A stretch of 64,000 bases of DNA from PALSA-278 sp963760285 (lineage in GTDB: Bacteria > Acidobacteriota > Terriglobia > Acidiferrales > UBA7541), in contig CAVXCI010000003.1 of assembly GCA_963760285.1 (NCBI GenBank), positions 1 to 64,000 of the forward strand, given 5' to 3'. Made by a program: the position numbers and the translations under genes. Positions 1 through 8,879 of this stretch are shown here, one piece after another. The stretch's first letter is position 1, and every line of letters begins with the position of its first letter. The notes beneath the pieces were generated by a model, which ran no database searches, was not told where the DNA came from, and was given only the letters and a program-made list of their open reading frames with translations.

Positions 1-102
1 AATTAGAGAAGCTGTTCGTAGAGTATCCGCGATCTCAACCTCAAACAGATGCCTTGGGTCGTTGTCGTAGCGCTTTAGAATTTCCCGCACCCAGTCCGGC
101 AT
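1..102 (-). CDS. Partial hypothetical protein (N-terminus only, runs off left edge)
   Basis: A minus-strand ATG at 102 opens 34 codons without a stop up to the window edge. The peptide begins MPDWVREILKRYDNDP and continues with an acidic, helical-looking sequence. An in-frame TAA two codons upstream (109-111) fixes the earliest possible start. A GGGAG lies about 12 bases upstream of the ATG, which is a rather long spacing for a ribosome binding site. Codon use looks coding, but the visible part is too short to assign a family. It could also be a chance ORF. Confidence 0.4.
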   Translation of the reverse strand, partial: MPDWVREILKRYDNDPRHLFEVEIADTLRTASLI

Positions 103-224
103 CTCGACTTAGATCTCCCAGCTGTAAGACTAGCAGAAGGCAGCCACGCACGTTCAAACTCCGGTTGGGGAGATCCTCTCAAACCCCGGTGGTAGCGCCA
201 CTCGGCTCACTCCGAAATGCCGCT

Positions 225-500
225 CTAGTCCACGGGACGCAAGGGGAACGCCGTGATGTTCAGGAAGGCGCCCGTGCTCTGTGGATCGCGCGTGGTGCTG
301 ATCTCCTTCAGCGCTCCCGTTTTTGGGTCAACCCGATAGACGGCAATGTAGGTCGGTTCAGTTGCGGCAGCCGCCACCAGATCGCCGGTGCCTGAGGTGC
401 CGATGATCTCGACGTTGTTGTACAAGTTCGCGTCCGAGTCTGCTGTTTCGCCCAGGTACTTTGTCTTTAGAAGGTACAGCACTGCGCACGGGTGCGGCAA
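225..500 (-). pseudogene. C-terminal remnant of a secreted beta-propeller (lactonase-like) protein
   Basis: The minus strand from about 500 down to the TAG at 225 reads as the end of a propeller protein. It includes TYIAVYRVDPKTGALKEI, a strand-turn pattern typical of lactonase/YncE-type propellers, and closes with a short proline-containing tail. The frame stays open to 740, but that upstream stretch has no propeller pattern and an unnatural Arg/Pro composition, so no coherent N-terminus, signal peptide or other blades can be found. The simplest reading is a truncated gene remnant. A related but longer propeller gene with its own damage lies at 42495-43676. Confidence 0.45.
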
Positions 501-723
501 CGAAATCTTGGCGTTCTTCCCGCGCCCTTCGCACGCCGTGGGCTTCGGTCGGGTGGCGCCGGCGCAGATTTGTTGGCCCGCTGTTTTCTTTTCTGCCGGC
601 GGCGGGCCAATCGGCTGTATATTGCTGGCAGGCGAAACGGCAGGGAACTCCCGTCGCGACCGAACTCTAAGCAGCCCGCCGCGCCGATAGATTCGGAGAT
701 CTCTTCCATCGAGAGGTGGACCA

Positions 724-1935
724 ATGACTGCACGCAACATTCAGCACCGGAATCCGAAATCGCGGGCGCGAGCGGCATTCGCCGCGCTGGGATTCGCCGC
801 AGTGGGGGGGGCTGGCGGCGCTCTCGCCTCTTTCCGCCGAGCCGCCCAGCAGCGAAACCGTTCTCTACAGTTTTGAGGCGCCCCGGACGGCCAAAACCCC
901 ACCGCCGGCCTGGCGCAGGACAAATCCGGAAATTTCTACGGCACCACGGAAGGCGGTGGCGCGAACGGGTCCGGTACGGTCTTCAAACTGGACACCAAAG
1001 GCAATGAGTCCGTGCTCTACAGCTTTACCGGCTACACGGACGGCTTGCAGCCCTACGGCGGCGTGCTGGTGATTGGAACAAAAATCGCCGGGACCACCGC
1101 CTTCGGTGGCGCCAATAATCAAGGCGCGATCTTTGTGGTGGACTCCACCACCGGCGAGGACAAGACGCTCTATAGCTTCAAGGGCGGCAAGGACGGTGCG
1201 CTTCCTTACGCCGGGCTGGTTTACGACGGCAAAACCACCGGTTATGGCACCACTCTGGAAGGCGGCGATCCCAGTTGCAACGCTCCGCAGGGCTGCGGCA
1301 CGGTTTTCAAGGTCACGAAGACCGGGCAGGAAACCGTGCTCTACGCTTTCACCGGAGGCACGGCGGATGGCGAGCGTCCGCAGGATAGTTTGCTGCTCGA
1401 TTCCAAGGGCAATGTCTACGGCACCGCGGAGCTGGGCGGCGCGTCCGGCGACGGAATCGTTTTCGAAATCAGCCCCGCGGGGAAGGAAACCATTCTGCAC
1501 AATTTCGCCGGAGGCGCGGATGGCTCGCGGCCGGTGGCCGCACTGATTTCCGACACCGCTGGCAATCTCTACGGGACAACGTCCATGGGCGGCGCAGACA
1601 GCAGCGGCGTGGTCTTCAAGATTGATACGAAAGGGAATGAATCCGTGCTCTACACCTTCACCGGCGGCGCGGACGGGCAGTATCCCTACGCCGGTGTGTC
1701 ACTCGATTCCAAAGGCAATCTCTACGGCACCACAATTTTCGGCGGAACGGCCACGCTGGGAGTTTTCTTCAAACTGGCGCCCAACGGAATGGAAACGGTG
1801 CTCCACAATTTTGGCGGACCAGACGGCGAGTATCCCGTTGCATCGCTGCTTCAGGACAAAAAGGGAAATTTCTACAGCACCACCGAACTCGGCGGCGCTG
1901 ACAACGCGGGGACCGTGTTTGAAGTTGTCCCTTAG
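724..1935 (+). pseudogene. GloVer-repeat secreted protein, frameshifted near the N-terminus
   Basis: From 875 to 1935 the protein consists of GloVer tandem repeats, with about seven copies of the N-[LF]-Y-G-T-T-x-x-G-G core and GxVFKxD strands, as in the six other GloVer genes of this window. The N-terminal part is split over two frames. An ATG at 724 starts a signal-like Ala-rich stretch. The frame must shift at a run of eight G residues (about 805-812) to reach LAALSPLSAEPPSSETVLYSF, and again at about 872-876, where one G appears to be missing, to join the repeat frame. Both sites could be sequencing errors or real mutations. The GTG at 1012 lies inside a repeat and is not a natural start. 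Confidence 0.7.
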
Positions 1936-1974
1936 CTCAGGGAGCTACTTCTAGTTCAGCGAGCGCATTGCGCC

Positions 1975-3231
1975 CTATGGCGTGATCTCGAACACCGTCC
2001 CGCCGCCGTAAGCGCCTCCAGAAACCGTCGTGCCGTAGAGACCCCCTTGCCCATTCCTGATTAGCCCGCCATTGGGAGATTCCCCGTCGGTCCAATCGAA
2101 ATTGTGCAGTACTGTCTCATTGTTAATCCCGCTGACCTTGAATAAAACTCCGCACCCAAGCCTGGGATTTTCGCACGCGTAATTGTATCCACCACCATAT
2201 GCCGTGGCGTCGTAGAGATTTCCTTTGGCGTCGCGGATAAGGCTGCCGGAAGGGTGTGATCCATCCGCTCCTCCCGTGAATCTGTAAAGCACAGTCTCGT
2301 GGCCGGCAGAGTCCAGCTTGAACACCACGCCGCACCCCGTATAGGTGTAATAGGTGCAGTCAGGGGTGCCGCCGAATTCGGTGGTACCGTACAGATTTCC
2401 CGATCCATCGCGAATCAAACCAGAGCGGGGCGACACGCCATCCGCGCCATCAACGAAAGTATAGAGAACGGTTTCCTTGCCCGCAGGACTCACCCTGAAA
2501 ATCACTCCGCAGCCAAGTGAACAGTCTTTGAGTCTGCCACCCTGAGTAGTGGTGCCGTAAAGGTTCCCTTCGGAATCCTGAATCAAGCCTGAGACCGGAA
2601 ACGCCCCATCCGCAGCGCCGGTAAATGTGTGGAGAACTGTCTCATGGCCTGAAGCGTCCACCTTAAACACCACGCCGCAACCGGCGTAATACATGCCCGG
2701 GTTACAGTTGAGATCGCCGCCGTATTGCGTGGTTCCGTAAAGGTTGCCGCTGGCGTCCAGAAGCACCGGAGCCCACGGATAGCCACCGTCCGCGCCTCCA
2801 GTGAAGCCGTACAGCACGGTCTCCTGGCCCGTCGTATCCAGCTTGAATACCACTCCGTCAAAGCCGGGGCCGTCTTCAGTAGTGGTGCCGTAAAGATTGC
2901 CGGCGGCGTCGAGAACGAGCCCGGCGAGCGGATACGCGCCGTCTGCGCAGTTCTTCACGCTGCAAAAATTGTAAAGCACGGTCTCCTGGCCGGCAGAGTC
3001 GATCTTGAAAACCACACCGCTAACGTTCGTGCCTCCTCCGCCCGTAGTGCCGTATAAGTTGCCCTGAGAGTCGCGAACCACGCCGGCATCGGGATTCGCG
3101 CCATCGTGTGGCGCCTCCCCGAATGAATAGACAGTGGTGAGGTTCTGCGCCGCCGATGGACGCACGGGACACAGTACCGCCATCAGAATCAGGAGTATCG
3201 GTGCAGGAAAAGATCTCGCCCTGGGCTTCAT
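1975..3231 (-). CDS. GloVer-repeat secreted protein, seven repeats
   Basis: This 418-residue protein has a classic Sec signal peptide (MKPRARSF followed by a hydrophobic core ending near SAAQN) and then seven GloVer repeats. Each repeat contains an ETVLYSF strand, a DG-x-x-P loop, the NLYGTT-x-x-GG core and a GVVFKLD strand. The chain starts with half a repeat (LTTVYSF) and ends with the complementary half (GGTVFEITP), which is how propellers close their ring. Seven repeats therefore suggest a seven-bladed propeller (inference). Several blades carry paired cysteines. GGGAGAGATAAAG precedes the ATG. Stop and start leave about 45 bases to the next GloVer gene upstream, so the two may be co-transcribed. 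The ligand or function is unknown for the family. Confidence 0.85.
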   Translation of the reverse strand: MKPRARSFPAPILLILMAVLCPVRPSAAQNLTTVYSFGEAPHDGANPDAGVVRDSQGNLYGTTGGGGTNVSGVVFKIDSAGQETVLYNFCSVKNCADGAYPLAGLVLDAAGNLYGTTTEDGPGFDGVVFKLDTTGQETVLYGFTGGADGGYPWAPVLLDASGNLYGTTQYGGDLNCNPGMYYAGCGVVFKVDASGHETVLHTFTGAADGAFPVSGLIQDSEGNLYGTTTQGGRLKDCSLGCGVIFRVSPAGKETVLYTFVDGADGVSPRSGLIRDGSGNLYGTTEFGGTPDCTYYTYTGCGVVFKLDSAGHETVLYRFTGGADGSHPSGSLIRDAKGNLYDATAYGGGYNYACENPRLGCGVLFKVSGINNETVLHNFDWTDGESPNGGLIRNGQGGLYGTTVSGGAYGGGTVFEITP

Positions 3232-3276
3232 CTTTATCTCTCCCTTACATTACCGTCTGACGTGTTTCCGGCCTGG

Positions 3277-4545
3277 CTATGGCGTGATCTTGAACGCCGT
3301 CCCACAGAGACAGCTGGCAGTACCGCCTTCGTAGGTTGACCCATAGAGGTTGCCCTTTCCATCATTCATCAGGTCCGTGGGCTCACCTCCGTCCGCGCCC
3401 CCTGTGAAGTCGTGCAGTACCGTTTCATGCCCCGATGTATCAACTTTGAAGACGACGCCGCATCCGACAATCGTGCCGCCGCAGACAGTGCCTATGCCGC
3501 CTGAGTTGGTAACGCCGTAGAGATTTCCGTGGGCGTCACGAATCAGGATGGCAGTAGGAGACGCCCCGCCCTGGCGCCCCTGAAAGCTATAAAGCAGTGT
3601 CTTATGGCCCGATGGATCCAGCTTGAAAATGGTGCCGCACCCCGCGGCGGTAGGATTAATTTCGCACGGCCCGGTAGCCGTTCCGCCATAGATAGTGGTG
3701 CCATAGAGGTTGCCCGCTGCATCGCGGGTCAATCCGGAGGGGGCAGTGCCGTCCGCGCCGCCTGTGAAGGTGTGCAGCAGCGTCTCCTTGCCTGCTTTGT
3801 TCAATTTAAATACCACCCCACAGCCATAGCCATAGTTGCCGCAAGGGATTTCGCCTCCAGCCCCGGTGGTGCCGTAGAGATTGCCTTCTGCGTCGCGGAT
3901 CAGGTTGCCGGACGGCACGTAGCCGTCCGTGTCAATTGGAAAACTGAGCAGCACCGTTTCTTTGTTGTTCTTATCCAGCTTGAAAACGACTCCGCAGCCG
4001 TTTGCCTCGCCGCCGCAACCATCAGTGCCACCTGAAGCCGTAGTGCCATATAAATTGCCTTCAGGATCGAGCGTTAAGGCGCCATTGGGGTATGCTCCTC
4101 CCGCGCCTCCTCGGAATCTGAACAACACGGTTTCGTGCCCGGCGGCGTCCACCTTGAATACCGTTCCGACGTCAAGGCCGCCACCGTAGGTAGTGCCGTA
4201 AAAATTCCCCGCAGCGTCGCCAATCAGGCCGCCCGGGCGGGCTCCATCCGGATTACGTTTGAAGACATGCAGGACCGTCTCATGGCCGGCCGTGTCCAGC
4301 TTAAAAACCACACCGCAACCGATGTAGTTCCCATCTGAACAATGCATGTTGCCTCCGGAGTAGGTGGTGCCGTAGAGGTTGCCGTCAGCATCAAAAGCCA
4401 TTCCGCCCTGGGGGCCCGCGCCGTCAGAGCCCGAAAAGGAGTAAAGCGTCGTAAACGTTTGCGGCGGCATGGGCTTGGCGGCGAACGCCGCGGCCACTAG
4501 CGCGAAAACTGATACTGCCGGGAGGGATTTCGCTGAAAATCTCAT
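3277..4545 (-). CDS. GloVer-repeat secreted protein, seven repeats
   Basis: The predicted product has 422 residues. The start was set at the ATG at 4545 rather than further upstream. It is preceded by AAGGAGAG at good spacing, and translation from there gives a normal signal peptide (MRFSAKSLPAVSVFALVAAA), whereas the upstream open frame has non-coding composition. Seven NLYGTT-type cores follow, with cysteine pairs in several repeats. The protein opens with TFTTLYSF and closes with CGTAFKITP, again half-repeats that would complete a ring. The gene lies head-to-tail with the GloVer gene at 1975-3231 on the same strand. It is likely extracytoplasmic, and the molecular role is not known. Confidence 0.85.
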   Translation of the reverse strand: MRFSAKSLPAVSVFALVAAAFAAKPMPPQTFTTLYSFSGSDGAGPQGGMAFDADGNLYGTTYSGGNMHCSDGNYIGCGVVFKLDTAGHETVLHVFKRNPDGARPGGLIGDAAGNFYGTTYGGGLDVGTVFKVDAAGHETVLFRFRGGAGGAYPNGALTLDPEGNLYGTTASGGTDGCGGEANGCGVVFKLDKNNKETVLLSFPIDTDGYVPSGNLIRDAEGNLYGTTGAGGEIPCGNYGYGCGVVFKLNKAGKETLLHTFTGGADGTAPSGLTRDAAGNLYGTTIYGGTATGPCEINPTAAGCGTIFKLDPSGHKTLLYSFQGRQGGASPTAILIRDAHGNLYGVTNSGGIGTVCGGTIVGCGVVFKVDTSGHETVLHDFTGGADGGEPTDLMNDGKGNLYGSTYEGGTASCLCGTAFKITP

Positions 4546-5164
4546 GGGACTCTCCTTGTCTTGTTGAAGTTTCATCCGGGAAATTCCACAGCCGAGAGTA
4601 AATCCGAAAACCTGCCGAACGCGATGCCTGACTAGCGAGTTACACATTAGCGGGTCGCGTCTATTCCATCGCAACCGGGGGCGGGGGACTGCCGCAGTTC
4701 CCACGGTATACCCGTTTGATTCCAAAATGCAGCGAAATTTTGCCAGTGCCCGATGCGCGGTATACAGCGGCGCACAACGGGATAGGCCACCGGAACAGAG
4801 CCACAACGCTCGCGCGAAAGTAAGCTGGGGAGTGCTGGAGAGCAATTCAAATCATCAGGAGGAAAGAGCGGAGGGCCGGCGCACCCGAAAAGTTCCCCTC
4901 TCACTCTTCGGCGGAGCGGCCCTCGCTCGGGATGGCAGGGGGCCGGTTCCTGCCCTGCGTCGGGTCGTCTGAGTTTTAACCGGGTGAAACTAGAACGTTG
5001 CAGCGGCGGCGTCAAGAGTTTTTCGCCGGATAGCGTAGAATCATGGGCGGCGCCGGGGAATATTCAAACAGTAATCGTTACGCGTGAATTGCGGGCACGG
5101 GCAAAATGCCCCCGGCAGTATTTTCGGCGATTGAATTCCGGCGAACGAAAAACGAGGTGAATCC
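4546..5164. other. Intergenic region between divergent genes
   Basis: These 619 bases separate the minus-strand GloVer gene from the plus-strand gene at 5165. No ORF here has coding character. Around 4900-4940 there is a degenerate relative of the short dispersed motif seen better at 18348 and 30278 (CTCGCTCGGGATGGCAGGG). The region must contain promoters for both divergent genes, but I cannot point to convincing -35/-10 pairs. Confidence 0.5.
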
Positions 5165-5620
5165 ATGAAGAAAGTATTTTTGGTTGCCGCGGTGCTGCTG
5201 GCCGCGGGAGTGATGCGCCAGGGCGAATCGTCCGCGCAAGTCCGCGCGAAAAGCCTCACCTGTCCGCTGGAGATGGAGGTGACCGAGCAGGGAAGCGCGC
5301 CGGGTCTTTCCGCGGACTGGAAAACTCCCGCGGTGAAATCCACGCACACGCTGGAAGGCATCACCATTTATAACGACGAGATGGGCGACGAATCCGCCAG
5401 CCTCGCGCCGGACGACGAATCCAGGAGCGGCGTCCACGTGAAGCAGACCTGGCAGGTGAAGGACTACCGCGATCACAACGTCTGGCTGCAGTGCCGTTAT
5501 CGCAACACCAAAGCCACGCTGGCGGTGAATATCCCCGCCGCGATTCAGACCTGCCATCTTGCCTTCGACGTGGATGGCAAGGGAAACGTCACCAACAAGC
5601 CCGCGCTGGATTGCCGGTAG
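5165..5620 (+). CDS. Small secreted protein, STY0301-like
   Basis: The 151-residue product starts with a signal peptide (MKKVFLVAAVLLAAGV, predicted cleavage near SSAQ). The mature part opens with a CP motif (LTCPLEMEV), continues with HTLEGITIY and a LAPDD stretch, and has WLQCRYRNT and a late cysteine before the C-terminus. This layout (CP start, h-x-L-x-x-V-x-x-Y, W-x-x-C-x-Y, terminal Cys) resembles the STY0301 family of uncharacterised secreted proteins. Four cysteines would allow two disulfides. Start choice is supported by a GAGGTG just upstream. Function is unknown, and the family assignment is tentative. Confidence 0.65.
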   Translation: MKKVFLVAAVLLAAGVMRQGESSAQVRAKSLTCPLEMEVTEQGSAPGLSADWKTPAVKSTHTLEGITIYNDEMGDESASLAPDDESRSGVHVKQTWQVKDYRDHNVWLQCRYRNTKATLAVNIPAAIQTCHLAFDVDGKGNVTNKPALDCR

Positions 5621-5653
5621 CGCTATCCAGGAATGTTTTGGAGTGAGCCGCGG

Positions 5654-6991
5654 CTACTCGGCCGCGAAAACCGCCTGAATATTTTCCTGCGTCCACAGCG
5701 GATGCTGAAACAGGATGCCATGTCCCGCCGCCCCGGGATAGGTCATACGGATGGCGGCCCCATCGCCATTCTCCCGGTTGTATTCATCCACAAAGGTCTT
5801 TCCGTAGGTGAATTGGACGAAGAGGTCTTCGCGCCCGTTGAGAACCAGTATTTTTCCGGTCATGTCGAAATGTACGCATCGCTCCGCGATCGGAAAGTTC
5901 AGCCGCGTGGTATCGGTTTTGCAGATGCCGCCGTTGGTGTCGCTCTGCAGAATGGGGCCGTAGTTGTGACAATCAATGGAGGTGAAGCCGGGTCCCGCGG
6001 ACGAGCAGTAGTCAACCCCCCAGTCATTGCCCTGGGCGCGCTGTTGCAGGTAGACCTGATGGCCCACGCCCCGTGTAATGATCCATGGAAACGTCAGCCG
6101 GTTCAATAAACTGATTCTGATAAGCGGCGTGCAGTTGTTGGCGCTGGTGCAGTCCGGGACCACGCTCAGGGAGACGTTATTCCCTTTGATGGTCGCCGTG
6201 CAACCGCTGTTGGTTCCGCTATTGCGCGCCGTCTGTCCGGCATAAGGAAAAGTCAGCTTGAGGGATGCGCCGCTGAGGCGAAACTTCAGTTGGAAGTTAT
6301 CAGCTGTTTTCAGCGCTTCGAAAAGGGTGTCCACACACGGCGCTTCATTCGGACTGGGTTCGCCGGTGGTGTAGCCGCCGGGATCCGTGGCGATCAGCAA
6401 AATATTGTGAATGGTGCGCGACGGGCGCGCCACGGGCGAAAGCAGGGAGTACTTCAATGCATCCGTGGTTCCCAGCGACCAGCCCACCGGGTCCACCACA
6501 TCGGTGGAAATTCCGTAGCGCGTGGTGGCGTCCTGAAGAATGGCATCCGCGTCGCTGGCGATCATATCCTTGGTCACCTGCCGGCCGCGCAGCGAGTTCC
6601 TGCCGACTCCGGGATAGTCAAAAAGCACCATGCGGTAGTTGTGGCAGAGCGAAACCGGTCCGTCCTGACTGCGCTTGTAGCCAAGGGTGTGGACAATCCT
6701 GGGGCTGTAGGTGCTGTTGGTGATCATCTGCAAGGGCCAGTCCGGCAGGATCTGTCCGGTCCCGTTGAACAGCAGCAGCACTTCGCTGCTGGCGGCGCCG
6801 TCGCCGATGACCACGTAATCCACCTGATCCCCGGTGCTGGGGTTGGTGATGTAAACCAGGCTGGGCGCCAGAGCGCGCAGGTCCGCGATTTCGCTGCACG
6901 GGACGGGAGTCGCCGCCCGCGCGCTCGATGCGCCCGCCGCGATGGCCAGCACAGCCGCAAACATAAGACCGCCCAGTATTCCGCTTTTCAT
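5654..6991 (-). CDS. Secreted alpha/beta hydrolase
   Basis: The 445-residue protein has a signal peptide (MKSGILGGLMFAAVLAIAAG, cleavage near residue 26). The nucleophile elbow GWSLG lies near residue 172, a candidate acid is in NGREDLF near residue 386, and the catalytic-type histidine is in GAAGHG near residue 424, in the order expected for an alpha/beta-hydrolase fold. The oxyanion-side strand reads LLLFNGTGQ, and the DYPGVGRN segment fits a tripeptidyl-aminopeptidase or proline-iminopeptidase-like arrangement with a lid domain between residues 230 and 340. The start at 6991 has GGAGAGGAAA upstream. The more upstream in-frame start would add a non-signal-like extension. Exported peptidase or esterase is the best guess, and the substrate is unknown. 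Confidence 0.75.
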   Translation of the reverse strand: MKSGILGGLMFAAVLAIAAGASSARAATPVPCSEIADLRALAPSLVYITNPSTGDQVDYVVIGDGAASSEVLLLFNGTGQILPDWPLQMITNSTYSPRIVHTLGYKRSQDGPVSLCHNYRMVLFDYPGVGRNSLRGRQVTKDMIASDADAILQDATTRYGISTDVVDPVGWSLGTTDALKYSLLSPVARPSRTIHNILLIATDPGGYTTGEPSPNEAPCVDTLFEALKTADNFQLKFRLSGASLKLTFPYAGQTARNSGTNSGCTATIKGNNVSLSVVPDCTSANNCTPLIRISLLNRLTFPWIITRGVGHQVYLQQRAQGNDWGVDYCSSAGPGFTSIDCHNYGPILQSDTNGGICKTDTTRLNFPIAERCVHFDMTGKILVLNGREDLFVQFTYGKTFVDEYNRENGDGAAIRMTYPGAAGHGILFQHPLWTQENIQAVFAAE

Positions 6992-7503
6992 GATTGGTTT
7001 CCTCTCCAGATGAAATTTTCGCGCCTGAACTCCAGCTTGCCGGACAGTATACAACCATCCACAACCGCTCCCGGGTACGTTGAAATGGTAATTTGCGTTT
7101 CAGTTACCGTTTTCCGGCCCGGGGAACAAGGCTCGCGGGCGGGCGCTCGATGGCATGGCAAGTGAAACGCGGCCGGTAAACCCGTGCGGGATTGCTACTC
7201 AACCGCGTCTTCCTGCCCCGACGCTCCGCGCATGCTTGCTGTTTAATTCGCCTGGTCATTCCAAGCCATCGCCCGTTTGTGATGGGCGCTTAGACGAGGG
7301 ATCTGCTTTTGCTTTTCTCCGGGCCGGGAGATCAATCCTTTGCTGAACACGCTGATATACGCGCGCAAGAAGGCAGCAGGAATACTGGACTGACCCTGCT
7401 GACCGGCCTATAATTCTCGCAGCCGCAGATTAGGAGGATATATACGCAGTCCGCGCAGGTCCTCCCGGTTACGTCCCCCGCCAGATTGAGAAGGAGAAAA
7501 AAG
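6992..7503. other. Intergenic region
   Basis: These 512 bases lie between the start of the minus-strand hydrolase and the GloVer gene at 7504. I see no ORF with coding character and no RNA-like structure. The last part should hold the GloVer promoter, and AGAAGGAGAAAAAAG directly before 7504 is its ribosome binding site. Confidence 0.5.
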
Positions 7504-8757
7504 ATGAAATCCATTTCCAGGTCCCTTCCGGCATTTCTAATTCTTGCGGTGATGACCACGATTGTTGCCGCCCGGCCAGCGCAGGCCCAAACGCTCACCA
7601 CGCTGTACTCATTCGCTGGGTCGCCGGACGGTGCACATCCCTCCGATGGCGCTGACCTGTATCGTGGCGCGGCGGGAAATCTCTATGGCAGCACCATGGC
7701 TGGCGGCGTTAGCAATAATGGTGCGGTCTTCAAGGTTGATCCCAGCGGCCATGAGACCGTGCTTTATAGCTTCTGCAGCAAGGAGGACTGTGAGGATGGG
7801 GCCGCTCCCATATCCAGCGTGATCCGTCATGCCGCGGGGAATCTTTACGGCACCACCGGCGGTGGTGGCGCAAACCAGTTCGGCACAATTTTCGAGCTGG
7901 ATTCCTCCGGTCACGAAACTGTGCTCTACAGTTTTACTGGCGGCGCGGATGGAGGGAGTCCGGCAGCCGGTCTGGTGAGCGATGGCTCCGGAAATCTTTA
8001 CGGAACCGCGAGTGAGGGCGGCAATTTAAGCTGCGATAACGGGGCGGGCTGCGGGGCCATTTTCAAGCTGGACATGACCGGCCACGAAACCGCGCTGTAC
8101 AGATTCAGCGGCCCGGATGGATCCCATCCTGCCGCAAGCCTGATTCTTGACGACTCCGGCAATTTCTATGGCACCACCAGTCTCGGCGGAAACCTGGCCT
8201 GCGGTAATGGAACGGGTTGCGGAGTTGTTTTTGAACTGAATGCAGTGGGACATGAGAGTGTGCTGTCCAAGTTTTGCAGTAGAGCTCGCTGCACGGATGG
8301 AGAGGATCCCCAGGCTGGCGTGATTCGCGATGCTGCGGGGAATCTTTATGGGACCACCCTGGGCGGCGGGGACCACTCCTGCGGCTTCGAGGGCGAGGGG
8401 TGCGGGGTCGTCTTCAAACTCGACGCGGCCGGTAATCTGACCGTGCTGCACGCCTTCACCGGACCCCGTGACGGAAGATTTCCGTATGCTGGCTTGATTC
8501 GTGATGCCAAAGGCAATCTCTACGGGACCGCCTATGGCGGCGGCTGTTCCGGTTCGGGAGTAGTGTTCAAGTTGGACACGCACAACAAGGACACCGTGCT
8601 GCACTGTTTTAGCGGGCTCGGAGACGGAGCGGGGCCCGTGTCTGGCCTGGTTTCGGATGGCGACGGCAATGGCTACGGCGCGGTGTCCTACCAAGGCGAC
8701 ACCAACTGCGATTCGCCGGCCGGTTGCGGCACAGTGTTCAAAATCTCGCCCAAGTGA
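7504..8757 (+). CDS. GloVer-repeat secreted protein, seven repeats
   Basis: This 417-residue GloVer protein starts at ATG 7504 (AAGGAG upstream). The signal peptide MKSISRSLPAFLILAV ends in RPAQAQ. Seven repeat cores follow, the last degenerate (NGYGAVSYQG). Cysteine pairs of the type CSxxDC and CDNGAGCG recur at the same place in several repeats. The signal peptide is nearly the same as those at 8880 and 10226, so these three same-strand genes are probably recent tandem duplicates. Cell-surface or periplasmic location is inferred, and the function is unknown. Confidence 0.85.
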   Translation: MKSISRSLPAFLILAVMTTIVAARPAQAQTLTTLYSFAGSPDGAHPSDGADLYRGAAGNLYGSTMAGGVSNNGAVFKVDPSGHETVLYSFCSKEDCEDGAAPISSVIRHAAGNLYGTTGGGGANQFGTIFELDSSGHETVLYSFTGGADGGSPAAGLVSDGSGNLYGTASEGGNLSCDNGAGCGAIFKLDMTGHETALYRFSGPDGSHPAASLILDDSGNFYGTTSLGGNLACGNGTGCGVVFELNAVGHESVLSKFCSRARCTDGEDPQAGVIRDAAGNLYGTTLGGGDHSCGFEGEGCGVVFKLDAAGNLTVLHAFTGPRDGRFPYAGLIRDAKGNLYGTAYGGGCSGSGVVFKLDTHNKDTVLHCFSGLGDGAGPVSGLVSDGDGNGYGAVSYQGDTNCDSPAGCGTVFKISPK

Positions 8758-8879
8758 TTTTTGACGCACTGGCGCGCGCGAAGAATTCGCGCCGCGCACG
8801 AAAAACACACGGCGATCACGCAGTGATCATTGGGGTACATCCGGCGGTAAGTGAGAGAGCATCACCAGAGGAGATGAAA

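Noticed and set aside
4647..5015. Minus-strand frame with HPERGPLRRRVRGE-like sequence
   Set aside because: This is a translation of a dispersed GC-rich intergenic repeat, not a protein gene.
8026..8808. Minus-strand open frame opposite a GloVer gene, with apparent internal repeats
   Set aside because: The repeats are the antisense of the GloVer repeats. The same pattern is seen opposite every GloVer gene.
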